Assembly (NCBI RefSeq): GCF_020379485.1
Contig: NC_063449.1
Location: 39,057,473 to 39,121,472, forward strand
Length of the DNA stretch: 64,000 nt
Source: Brassica napus
Taxonomy: Eukaryota > Streptophyta > Magnoliopsida > Brassicales > Brassicaceae
Reading direction: 5' to 3'
Made by a program: the position numbers and the translations under genes. Below are positions 32,677 to 42,808 of this stretch, piece after piece (positions within the stretch are counted from its first letter, which is position 1; each line of letters begins with the position of its first letter). Under the pieces are notes generated by a model. That model did not search any database. It was given only the letters and a program-made list of their open reading frames with translations, and was not told the origin of the DNA.

Positions 32677-35457
32677 TTAATTCCAACTTGAATTAGGGAG
32701 ATCAATTTCTTGAACTCCGATTAAGCTCCTCATTTGCTTGAACATAATCATCAAGTAATCATCATCCACCACACCATGGTGTGCGAATCCACCCATTGAA
32801 TTCACATCTTTCTCAAGGTTAGACTGGATGCTCTCCTTGCTTCCGTACCGCTTCTTCTTAGAATCGGCCCAGTTCTTGTAGAACCTTCTCATGACCTCTT
32901 CACTTAAGTTGCGATGAGTCTTGTGGCTGAAGCTCACTGCGATGAAAACTCTGGTCACGTCTGCCATCTTGAGTACGTGAGTTCTGGTAAGGATGTCGGC
33001 CTTCTGCTCAACACCCAACAGTTTTATCTCTGGTTCGTCTTCATCCTTTGAGAACTTTGACTTCATTGGGCAGTGCGTTGTGTCACACGCTTCCACCTTT
33101 GTGTCACACACTCCTCTGTGAGTCGTGTTATACACTCCCACCTTTGTGCCACACATGATTCCTTGAACATACCTTCCTTGTTTGATTCGGTCTGCTCCTT
33201 GAATCACCTCTATGCCAAGGTAGTACGTTAGCTTACCTAGATCTGACATCTCGAACTTCTTAGACATCTCCTCCTTGAATTGCCTAATCACCTTAAGTGA
33301 AGTTCCTGTCACAAATAGATCATCAACGTAGATGGCAATGATCAAGACGTCTCCTCCTTCAGTCTTGCAGTACACTGATGGTTCCTTCGTGCACTTCTCA
33401 AATCTCATCTCCTTGAGAACCTGATCAAGTTTCACACTCCATGCTTTGGGTGCCTGGCGTAACACATGCAACGTCTTGTGTAACACACAAACTCGATCCT
33501 CTTCTCCTTTCTTCTCAGAACCAGTCGGTCTATCTACAAGCTCTCATATCTTGTTTCTTGTGATAGATTTCAACTCGCCTGTCATAGCTTCAATCCAATT
33601 TTCTTCACAAACTAGATTGAGCTCATCCGAGGCTAACTCTCCTCCTCTATCGGTGCATCCTAGACTGAACATAGCTGAGGCAACCTCTCCTCCTCTATTG
33701 GTGCAACCTAGGTTGAATACAGCTGAGGCAAACTCTCCTCCTCCATCGGTGTGAAATCTTTTGAACCGATAGAATGCCTCATGATGATTTGCTAGCGTTG
33801 GTGGTGCGATCCGTCCACACAAATCTCCAAGCAATAATCCCAATGGCTTTGATGTGCAAACCATGGCCTTAGTCGGGAATGAGTCTATGATTTGCTTCTC
33901 TGCAAAACATGTGTCACACACGGCTTCTCCGTGTGTTACACTCGGTAACGAGTGTCTAATATGCTTCTTTGCTAGACATGTGTTACACACGCCTTCTTCG
34001 TGTGTTACACTCTGCATTCCGACGATCATCTCCTTCCTTACCATGTTATTCATCACTCCATAGCTTATATGTCCTAGCCTAGCATGCCACCTCCATGTAG
34101 CATCTACGTCCCTGACATGTAAACATTTCGGGTAGCTTATCTCCATAGGGGTCTTGTAGAGACGGTTTGGAGATCTTGTCACACGAACTAGCAACCTTCC
34201 ATGCGAATCTGTGAGCGTTAAGTAGACATCTTTCATGTTAACCTCACATCCATTTTCTGTTGCTTGCCCAAGACTCAATATATTGTTCTTCAGATCGGGT
34301 ATGTAGTATATGTCCTTGAGTGCCTTCTTCTCTCCAGTCTTGCACACAAAGGTAACCACACCCTTTCCTACAATGTCAACACACGATCCATCACCAAACT
34401 TCACCTTCCCTTTGGTGTTGAGATTCAAACTCGAAAAGAACTCCTTGTTCCCTGCCATGTGATTGCTCGCTCCATTATCCAAATACCAGACACTTGCACT
34501 GCCTTTGTCGATATCAAGATTCTTCGGAATCACCTTATCTTCGTTCAAAAACACCACCTCGTGTACATAGAGTGCATCAGCCTCTTCTGTCTCGTTTAGG
34601 TTGGTTTCTTGATTCTTCTCTGTCTTTTCGGGACAGACAGTTGCGTAGTGACCAGGCTTGTCACATCTCCAACATATCAGCTTTGAACGATTCTTCTTCG
34701 AGTTGTTATCTTCGGTGTGTGACGCACGGTTTAGGTTGTGTGACCTACCTCGACCTCTGCCTCTACCATTCCGTCCTCTTCCTCTACCACGGGAATTCTC
34801 ATAGCCTCTCTGACTATGCTCTTCATTGTTCGAAAACATCAGTTTCCCTTGGTCTTCTTTCTGAGTTTCTTCTCCTACACGCTCCTCGTACGCCTTAAGC
34901 CTTCCAACTATGTCTTCAAACCCCGTCGAGTTGAGATCTAGGACTTGCTCAAGTTATGCTACGATCTGGATATACTTGTGTCTTGGAAGACCCTTCAAGA
35001 ACTTCTTGACCATCTTGGATTCTTCTATGTTTTCTCCCAACGAGGTTGCTTTGGATGATAGGCCCGATATCTTCCCCGCGAAGTCATCGACCGTATCTGC
35101 ATCATCCATCTTCAACCTATCAAACTCCGTCATCAACGTCTGAAGTCTCGCCTCCCTTACACGATCAGCTCCTAGGTGTCGCGACTTGATGGCATTTCAG
35201 ATCTCTTTTGATGCGGTTTGTTCTCCCACCTGGAGAATCAAAGTCTCTGGAACAGATTGAAACAAAAGAGCTATCGTAACATCGTTCTTCTTTTGATCAT
35301 CTGAACCGGGTTCGATTGTGTCCCACACTTCATGAACACGTAGTAGAACCTTCATCCTCATCGACCAAACTGTGTAGTTTGTCGGTGACAACATCGGACA
35401 TTGGATGGATGTAGATCCAAAGTCCTTCGTGCGTGGAGCCCTAGTCACGTTAGCCAT
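32677..35457 (-). pseudogene. Copia polyprotein, degenerate and rearranged
   Basis: Reading from 35457: gag N-terminus ([20 protein letters not shown]), frame breaks near 35195 and 34954, RGRGRGRN-rich basic stretch, zinc knuckle CWRCDKPGHYATVC, protease WYLDNGASNHM, a GAG-pre-integrase piece (HARLGH), and a much shortened integrase with HTDGGGEFAS. A stop at 33544 follows, then a reverse transcriptase piece with IAIYVDDLFVTG. Between these lie in-frame tandem repeats (a 48-bp unit at 33637-33760) and repeated Cys/Thr phrases not found in normal Copia proteins. Most of integrase and reverse transcriptase and all of RNase H are missing. Confidence 0.82.
32816..32912 (-). other. Ribosomal protein L3-like fragment captured inside the Copia element
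   Basis: Within the last ORF of the Copia element the residues LSEEVMRRFYKNWADSKKK, then IQSNLEK, resemble a conserved internal stretch of cytosolic ribosomal protein L3 (LSEE-x-RRRFYKNW-x-KSKKK...IQSQLEK from memory of the family). Copia proteins have no such motif. The fragment is in frame between Copia sequence and the usual end MRSLIGVQE. Confidence 0.6.
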
Positions 35458-35537
35458 CTTGCCGTCGCGATCTCTTGTTCACAAGCACCAGGATCTTAAG
35501 CTACAACTTAAGCTTAGATCGAGTCTCCAACTTGAGG

Positions 35538-35548
35538 CTCTGATACCA
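35538..35548 (-). promoter_or_regulatory. Copia primer binding site (tRNA-Met type)
   Basis: The minus strand reads TGGTATCAGAG, the standard plant Copia primer site, two bases from the 5' LTR. Confidence 0.85.
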
Positions 35549-35550
35549 AT

Positions 35551-35844
35551 TCAGATCTCTTAGAAACACAAAGAGTTATAAGAACAACTTTTCTTATTAG
35601 CTTTAGAAACTACTCAAAACTAAAGCTCTCAATATGTTTCACTTAGATCATATGGAACACCTCTCCATTAGACCTATATTTATATGAAAGACAATTTCCT
35701 TTAACATGTGAGATATGGAAAACACAAACCTAACTTAAATATAAACTTCTTTTTCCTATTTCTAGGTTTCTTTATTGTGATTATCTTAACATATTAAACA
35801 TCTAATAATATGTTAAGTTTCCACAAACTTGGAATTATCCAACA
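35551..35844 (-). repeat. Copia 5' LTR
   Basis: 294 bp, the same length as the opposite LTR, with a small number of substitutions. Confidence 0.85.
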
Positions 35845-36833
35845 TGTCGAATGGGTCAACAGGTATTATTCCAGACTCCTAACTTTTCACGAATTTCGAG
35901 TTTGTAATTCAGTTTCTTAGGTTCCGTATATATTCAAGGTTGTCCCGTTTTTTTTAATATGGATCTTTTTGGTCACCAATCTGGTTGTGCTGCTCAGATT
36001 TTCTGATGCATCTGATGAGAGAATTTCAGTTAAAAAGTAAATGTTATCAACTCATCGTGTTATAATGAGACAAAAAAATGAGACAGAACATACATACGTG
36101 TTTCAATTATAGTTTGATGCAACGCGAGTTTTAATTATTCAACATGTCAAATGTAATTGAGTTTTACTAATGAGAAATTCCTAGGATTTGATTTTATCAT
36201 TCAAAATAGTAGCTCAAATTTAAGTTTACATGTACAAATTTACACTTGAATATATGGTGTTATGTTTTTCTTCTTTTGACACAGAAATTTCGAACTCGAG
36301 TGGTGAAAAAGAATTTGAATCCAGAATGGAACGAAGACTTGACACTCTCTATTTCTGATCCAGTTCTTCCTATCAAAATCGTAAGTGGATCAAACATTAC
36401 AACAAGTTGCTCTAAGTTTTGAGAAACAGAACAGAACATAACAAGAAAGTGGGTATTATTTTTGTGATGATACAGATGGTTTACGATAGGGACTGGTTCT
36501 CAAGAGATGATAAGATGGGAGATGCGTTTTTTCACATTGATCCATTCCTTGAAGCCATCAGGATCCAAAACCAGTTCAGAGGACTCCCCGAAGGAACTGT
36601 AATAATGAAGATACAGGCAAGCAGGCAGAACTGTCTATCAGAAGAGAGCAAGATTGTGTGGAACAAAGGAAAGATTGTCCAGAATATATTCCTTAAGCTC
36701 CAGAACGTTGAGTGTGGAGAGGTCGAGCTTCAGCTTGAGTGGATCGATGTCTCAGGTCTTCTGAGTATAAATGAGCTTGAGGATGTTGCTTACTAGATCT
36801 ATTATCTTATTACATCAAGTTTGTTAAAAAATA

Positions 36834-37094
36834 TACTCCCTCGTTTCCAATACACGACGTTTTAGAGAAAACTATGTTCTAAATTAGCTGACATTTTCAA
36901 TTTTCAACTTAAAATTTATTAACTTTTTATGTTATGTTTACCAAAATATGTATTCTTCATTCTATTTTATCATTGGGGGAATTGTGTTTAGATAAATAAA
37001 TGTTTTTGTCTAGAAAATATAAAAACTTGAATGTTTTTTAATCTATGTGCATAATTCTAAAACGATATCTAATAAAAAAAAAATGAAGGGAATA
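36834..37094. mobile_element. Stowaway-like MITE
   Basis: A 257-bp element (36836-37092) between TA dinucleotides. Its inverted ends are CTCCCTCGTTTC...ACGTTTTAGA and, from the right, TTCCCTTCATTT...TCGTTTTAGA, the classic wording of Tc1/mariner-related Stowaway elements. It lies 39 bp after the stop codon of the CAR8-like gene. Confidence 0.65.
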
Positions 37095-37420
37095 CTATTT
37101 ATGAGATCCAAAGGAGAGGGAGGCTTCTCTCCAGAAATCAGGATCTCTATTTGTTCTCTCTGGTTTTGTGTTCTTATTATAGCAAGATAACATAACAAAA
37201 GATGAGACGGAGAAACTGATTTTTCTCTCATCTTACACATCTTCAACTACATATTTATACTAATAAATCAGAGTAATAAACTCACTTTTCTCTACCCTTT
37301 CACACGTTATAGAGCGACATAATAACTACCACTCTAGCTCTAGGCTTAACTAGCTCCACACTTTAGGAAAAGAAATAAGCAAACTTCAAGGACTTTAACA
37401 ATTCAAAATAAACAGTAATT
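37095..37420. other. Intergenic, nothing recognised
   Basis: No gene, repeat or coding signal seen. Confidence 0.4.
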
Positions 37421-38000
37421 CAACAACAATGGGCACTGACGCAATGGGTTTTGATGAAGTCGCGGGCCATTTACAAGCATATGAGATGAAAAATCACGTC
37501 ATCTAAGAAAAGCAGAGCTCAAAGGGAATATCCTTTATATCTTAAGAACGTAAGGAAATCGAAGAGAAAGAAAATTAGATGGGAATGATGGCAAAGGATT
37601 TCAGCAGAACCATGAGAAGGTTTTGAGAAAGCCAACAAGAAATCTTTTCCCAGGAAGTTTGGAAAATCTCGAAATCTTGAGAGAATTCAGAAAAAAAAAA
37701 GAAGACAATTCAAATGAAGAAACTGGTTATGTGGGCATTCACATCAATTGTTGAAGGGGAAGCTGAATGACGTAAAGGAGAAAGCCTTATTTCAATTTAA
37801 AATGAATGAGAACTTCAAGGAAGAACAGTCTAAAGAAATCTGAAACTAGAAAGCAGATTCACATGCTGAATAGTGGAACCAATGATCTGGAGAAGATTCT
37901 CTCTGTTAGAAGGGTAGGCAAGTCCAACTTTGGACTCGGTTACAAAGGGGTGCAAAACTACAGTAAAACAGAGTTTGTTCGGACTAAGACTTAAGAGATT
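37420..38000 (+). pseudogene. Decayed Copia gag remnant
   Basis: Broken frames read DEVAGHLQAYEMK near 37452 and, in 37806-37994, HMLNSGTNDLEKILSV and FGLGYKGV. These phrases occur in plant Copia gag proteins before and after the zinc knuckle. Several stops separate them. It is unrelated in sequence to the Copia element in the CAR8-like gene. Confidence 0.5.
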
Positions 38001-38127
38001 AGCTATGATACAGGAAGAAAGTATCAACCATGATCATCTATTGTAAACCAGTAAGAACCATAATGGAGGCTACTTCTGTGGTAAATACATGCACATTGCA
38101 AGATATACTTACAAATTTCGAAACAGA

Positions 38128-38560
38128 CACTACAATAAAACAGCAAGGATTCTGAGGGAAAAAATCGTCGGAATTTCGTCGGAATATCGTTATTCCGACG
38201 ACATACCGACGAAACAAGTCGTCGGAAATAATTCCTCGGAATTTCTTCTTTCCTCGGAAATCCCTCGGAATTTTCCGACGGAATTCCGAGGAAACAAACT
38301 TCCGAGGAAATTCCGAGGATCACTAGTTTGTCGGAAATGTCCTCGGAATATACCGAGGGAGAACTTCGTCGGGATATTTCCTCGGACGTTCATCGATCGA
38401 TGCGTTTTTGGACATATATACATCGATCGATAGGAATATACCGACGGACATATTCCTCGGTATATTTCGAACGTTTTTTTGTAAACAGATCGATCGATGG
38501 ATTTATGTCCAAAAACGCATCGATCGATCGAGTAAAAAATATAATTAATTTCCTCGGAAT
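38128..38560 (-). repeat. 3' terminal and subterminal repeats of CACTA-B
   Basis: Terminal repeat followed by TTCCGAGGAA/TTCCGACGGA motifs in both orientations and several ATCGATCGAT palindromes. Element A has lost this end. Confidence 0.85.
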
Positions 38561-38710
38561 GTAAAAAATATTAATTTTTTTAAAAAAATAAAATTTCTGA
38601 AATTTAAATTCGAAAATATGAAATTAAAATTAAAATTGAAATCATATTAATTAATATTCAAAGTTTCACAAATAAAAATAAAACATTCCGAGTTTTTGGA
38701 AAAAAAAAAA

Positions 38711-40923
38711 CTACGGGTCTGGCACGTCCGGGAACACCTCGTTCGGGTACATCCTCTGCATCATCTCCATCATTTGCTGGTTCAGCCTCCTCTGTGCCTC
38801 ATAGCCCGCCTGTTGAGCCGCCATCTGGGTCTCCAACAAAGATATACGATCATCTTTGTCCTTCAACTGAGCCGTAAGTACTTCTGGATCAACAAAGGGC
38901 GGTGGTGCAGAAGAAGGAGGAACCGACCGGGTGCGACGACCCAAACCGACCAAACGTCCCTTCTTCTTTGGAACCGACTGAATAGAAAATAGCCAAATTT
39001 ACAAATTTAAACCAAGAAATAAATGAATTGAACTTTAAAAAAAAAAAGAACTTACGGATTCAACGATTTCGTTGATTCGAAACCGGGACAAGTTGGTCGA
39101 AGCCGTCGAAGCGTCATCCTCGGTTTGAAGCTGAGACACTTCGTCTACCACCTGAGTTTGGACCAGGTCGACCACGTCCCTCACAAGACCGTCATCAATC
39201 TGGCCGGTCTTCTTGTTGGTATACGCCCTCCTCATTAGGGCGAGATCATCAACCGGCTCGCCATCATTTTCTTCCGCCTTGAAAAAAAACATAAATTAAA
39301 GAAACATTAGAAATTAGAAGAAATGCACAATAAATTAAAATTCTGAAACTCAAATAATTGAAGAAAAAGCGGTTGAACTTACCATGCGATCTCCCAGAGT
39401 GGCAATAGATTGAGCACCCAAGTTATGCTTGTAGATGCCCTTCCCTTTACGGTCGCTCCTGCGGTTGGTGGAGTTGGTGGAAGAAGTTTCTTTCGTCTCT
39501 TCCTTATCCCAATGCGCACACAACTCCTTCCAGACCGTGTCGTTCATCGACTTTGGGACCTTTTAATAATAAAAAAAAAGAAAATAGTTTAATAAATTAA
39601 AAAATAGTTTAATAAATTAAAAAATGTTTAATAAATTAAATCGAACCTTATTGATTTCCCACTTCTTCTTCCACTCGTGGATCTGCTTCCCATAGTTGTC
39701 CATAACTTTATGGACGAAGTGGTGATAGATAAAGAGCGTCTCATCGGAATTCCAGTTGAACTCTTGCTGAAAAAAAAAACAATTAGTAGAAAATTTATAT
39801 TAAAGATTAAAAATATAAGTAAAAAATTAGAATACTTACCGCAAACTGACGAAACCACAGAACCTGCTTGTCGGTAGGGAAGTGAGTGAAAGTCGGATGT
39901 CCACTGTCGAGGGCCGAGTACATCATACGGTTGATCCATGCGCTGATCCCGTTCCCGGATCGGTTGAACCTAATAAAAAGAATAAACGGTTAATAATGAA
40001 TCCAAATTTAAAGAAAAAAAATGTTTAATTACCATGTTTGACCCCGTCCATGTGGATACGGAGTGAGATACGGAAGATGGTCACGACCGGGCTGTTGAAC
40101 CAACTCCGCAACACGCATCACTCCCGGAGGACCCGGAGGAACAGGAGCGGATGCAGCAGCGGGAGCGAGAGGAGCAGGAGCGGGTGCAGCAGAGGGAGAT
40201 GTATGGTTGGAGCTGTGGGGCGAAGGGGAATCCTGAAAATGGCTGGAATCCCGAGACTGGCTCCCCGTACCACCACGACCACGACGCTGTCGAGGCCGGG
40301 TCTGATCATCATGAGACCTGTAAATTAAAAAAATATATTTAATAAATAGAGAAATATATAAATTAATTTTTTTTAAAAAAAAATCCCAAATAATTTAATC
40401 ACAAAAAAGATTTATATATATTAAAAATATTTAATAAATATATAAAAATAGTTCTAATAAACAAAAAATTGTTTTAATAAATAAAAATAGTTTAATAATT
40501 ACAAAAAATAGTTTTAATAATATATATATATTAAAAATATTTTTAAATCCCAAATAATAGTTTTTAATCACAAAAAAAGTTTTATAGATATTTAAAATGT
40601 TTTGTAAAATCCAAAAAATCGAATTTATATACAAATTTTTTTTGTAAAATCCAAAAAATCAAATTTATATAGAAAAATCGATTTGTAAAATACAAAAATC
40701 GATTTTATATACAAAAATCGATTTTATAAATACAAAAAAAAAAAAAAAATTATAAACAAATTCTAAATCAATTCAACAAAACAAATTATTCAACCAAATC
40801 ATAATTCTAAACCTATTATACAACCAAATCACAATCCTAACCAATCACCCTAACAAAAATCTATCAAAACTACACAAAAACCTAACAAATAGAACCTAAG
40901 AGAGTGGGATAGGGTCCTTACAT
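38711..40923 (-). CDS. TNPA-like CACTA protein, copy B
   Basis: Exons, in order of transcription: 40923-40922 (AT of the start codon), 40317-40033, 39969-39840, 39766-39647, 39559-39383, 39277-39056 and 38977-38711, totalling 401 codons. Each exon length equals that in copy A, and all introns are GT-AG. Differences from copy A are few (for example Ile to Ala in LGAQSI, Cys to Arg in DKDDCIS). The C-terminal coiled coil could mediate dimerisation. As in En/Spm, this protein would bind the subterminal motifs and assist TNP2; the role is assigned by position and family. Confidence 0.87.
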
Positions 40924-41079
40924 GATTTGTGTAAGAGAAGGGGGAGATCGCCGGAGATATCGTCGGATTTCAGGGGGAAATCGCCGGAAAGGAGAGAGGA
41001 GTCGCGCAGAGGAAGAAGAGAGAAATGGGGAAGAAGAAGCGGCTCGTGGTTATAAAACCTAGGGTCCGACGGATAATAT

Positions 41080-41683
41080 CCGTCGGAATTCCGTCGGAAT
41101 TCTAATTTCAATTTTCGCGAAATATTTGCCCGGTAAAATGAAAATATTCCGAGGAAATTCCGACGGATAGTAAAATATCCGTCGGAATTTCCTCGGAATA
41201 TTCCGAGGAAATACCGAGGAACTAGTGTTTGGGGTTTCAAAACATCAATTTTTTTTGCCGTATTTCATTTCTTATACAATTGTAATGCATACCATTGAGG
41301 ATTCTTTGTATAGATGAGCATAAACCATGAAATAACAAATTTCAAAACTAATTGAAAGTATTCCCTTTACCGTTCATTAAAAGGTATAAGTGTTTCTCTT
41401 ATGTTGTGGGATTTCGTTCATACAATCGGAAAAGTGTTAATTATACGGTAAGGAACAAATATTTGACTTCATAATGAACGTAAGACACTTAATAAGGGTT
41501 ATATAGGTGTTATTCAAACCGCAAAACGTTGTTTTCGGTTTAAAAACCCTATTTCCTCGGAATTTCCTCGGATTATTCCGAGGGAACTCCGAGGAAACCC
41601 TCTTCTTCCTCGGAATTTCCTCGGAATATTCCGAGGAAATTCCGAGGAACTAGTGTTTGGGGTTTCAATACGTCAATTTTTTT
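41080..41683. other. Motif-rich spacer in CACTA-B upstream of the TNPA-like gene
   Basis: Two clusters of TTCCGAGGAA-type motifs (about 41070-41220 and 41550-41650) around unique sequence; equivalent to 11740-12330 in element A. Confidence 0.65.
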
Positions 41684-42330
41684 TTATAAACGGATCGATC
41701 GATGTATATATATCCAAAAACGCATCGATCGATCACTAAGATGGACCGGACCGTAAGAATGTGATCGATCGATGAGATTATCCCATCGATCGATCGAGAA
41801 TCTCAAGTGTTCCTCGGAATGTCCTCGGAAAATCTTGTAAGTTTTTTTATAAACGGATCGATCGATGGATATATGTCCAAAAACGCATCGATCGATCACT
41901 AAGATGCACCGGACCGTAAGAATGTGATCGATCGATGAGATTATCCCATCGATCGATCGAGAATCTCAAGTGTTCCTCGGAATGTCCTCGGAAAATCTTG
42001 TAAGTTTTTTTATAAACGGATCGATCGATGGATATATGTCCAAAAACGCATCGATCGATCACTAAGATGCACCGGACCGTAAGAATGTGATCGATCGATG
42101 AGATTATCCCATCGATCGATCGAGAATCTCAAATGTTCCTCGGAATGTCCTCGGAAAATCTTGTAAGTTTTTTTATAAACGGATCGATCGATGGATATAT
42201 GTCCAAAAACGGATCGATCGATCACTAAGATGGACCAAAGCGTAAGAATGTGATCGATCGATCCGTTTTTGTTCAAAAACGCATCGATCGATGCGTGTGC
42301 GGGAAACAGAATTATAAGGCAAAACCCGAC
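41684..42330 (-). repeat. 163-bp tandem array with ATCGATCG palindromes (CACTA-B)
   Basis: About four copies of a 163-bp unit (repeat starts 163 bp apart at 41684, 41847 and 42010). Each has several ATCGATCGAT palindromes and one TTCCTCGGAATG motif. The ORFs of 71-116 codons inside are repeat artefacts. Confidence 0.88.
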
Positions 42331-42808
42331 CTTTTTGGATCTAAACCTCAGAACTCTCATCCCCTCCGATTTCCCCTATAATTCGCCCCCCCCCCCCCTT
42401 TCTCTCTCTATAATCATCCGATTTGAACAATTTTGGGCTCTATTCCCCTTGATTTTTCGAGCTCTACCTGATTCCTACACTCGTTTTCACCCTAAGACAG
42501 GTATACTCCGCGAATCTCCACATTCTGAAATCGTGTTCTTGAGCAATTTTTTGGGTTTTGTGAATTTCTTATTTCCGTGTTGATTCCTTGATCAAATATG
42601 CATGAAACAGATGTTTAAACATGGAATAGAACACAATTGTCTGTGATCAACGAGTTTGGAACAGGATTTGAGATGATTTAGGGATTGAGAATTTTTTTCA
42701 ATTTGTTTTTTTTTTATCACAACTCGATTTCGCCTTTCATTTTCATGTTGCTTTGAGTTCTTAATTGATTATAACCATGTTGAGAGCAATGATTCTATTT
42801 TGTAGAGA

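Larger units (their letters stand above)
32374..35844 (-). mobile_element. Ty1/Copia element, internally deleted, in the CAR8-like exon
   Basis: LTRs of 294 bp each at 32374-32667 and 35551-35844. On the minus strand they begin TGTTGGATAATTCC and end AGAGATCYGA. A tRNA-Met-type primer site adjoins the right (5') LTR and a polypurine tract the left. At about 3.5 kb it is shorter than complete Copia elements (about 5 kb). Gag, integrase and reverse transcriptase are only partial. The host sequence TCGAATGGGTC occurs on both sides (32363-32373 and 35847-35857), with TG between the right LTR and its copy. Confidence 0.88.
32267..36796 (+). pseudogene. CAR8-like C2-domain protein gene, broken by frameshift and Copia insertion
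   Basis: Small C2-domain protein of the C2-DOMAIN ABA-RELATED type, which binds membrane phospholipid with calcium and helps ABA receptors reach the plasma membrane. Exon 1 begins at 32267 (MENMLGLLRLHVIRG). One extra A makes TAA at 32351 directly after SSDP, where family members read SSDPYV. The Copia element then sits in exon 1 (32374-35844), with the exon resuming at 35855-35862. Exon 2 is 36285-36380 (KFRTRVVKKNLNPEWNE) and exon 3 is 36476-36796 (MVYDRDWFSRDDKMGD, with the calcium-loop Asp). Everything downstream is well preserved, so loss of function looks fairly recent. It lies between the ETR1 piece and the MYB, the order remembered for Arabidopsis. Confidence 0.88.

Noticed and set aside
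33446..34898. Several plus-strand ORFs across the Copia element
   Set aside because: They are antisense shadows of the Copia polyprotein.
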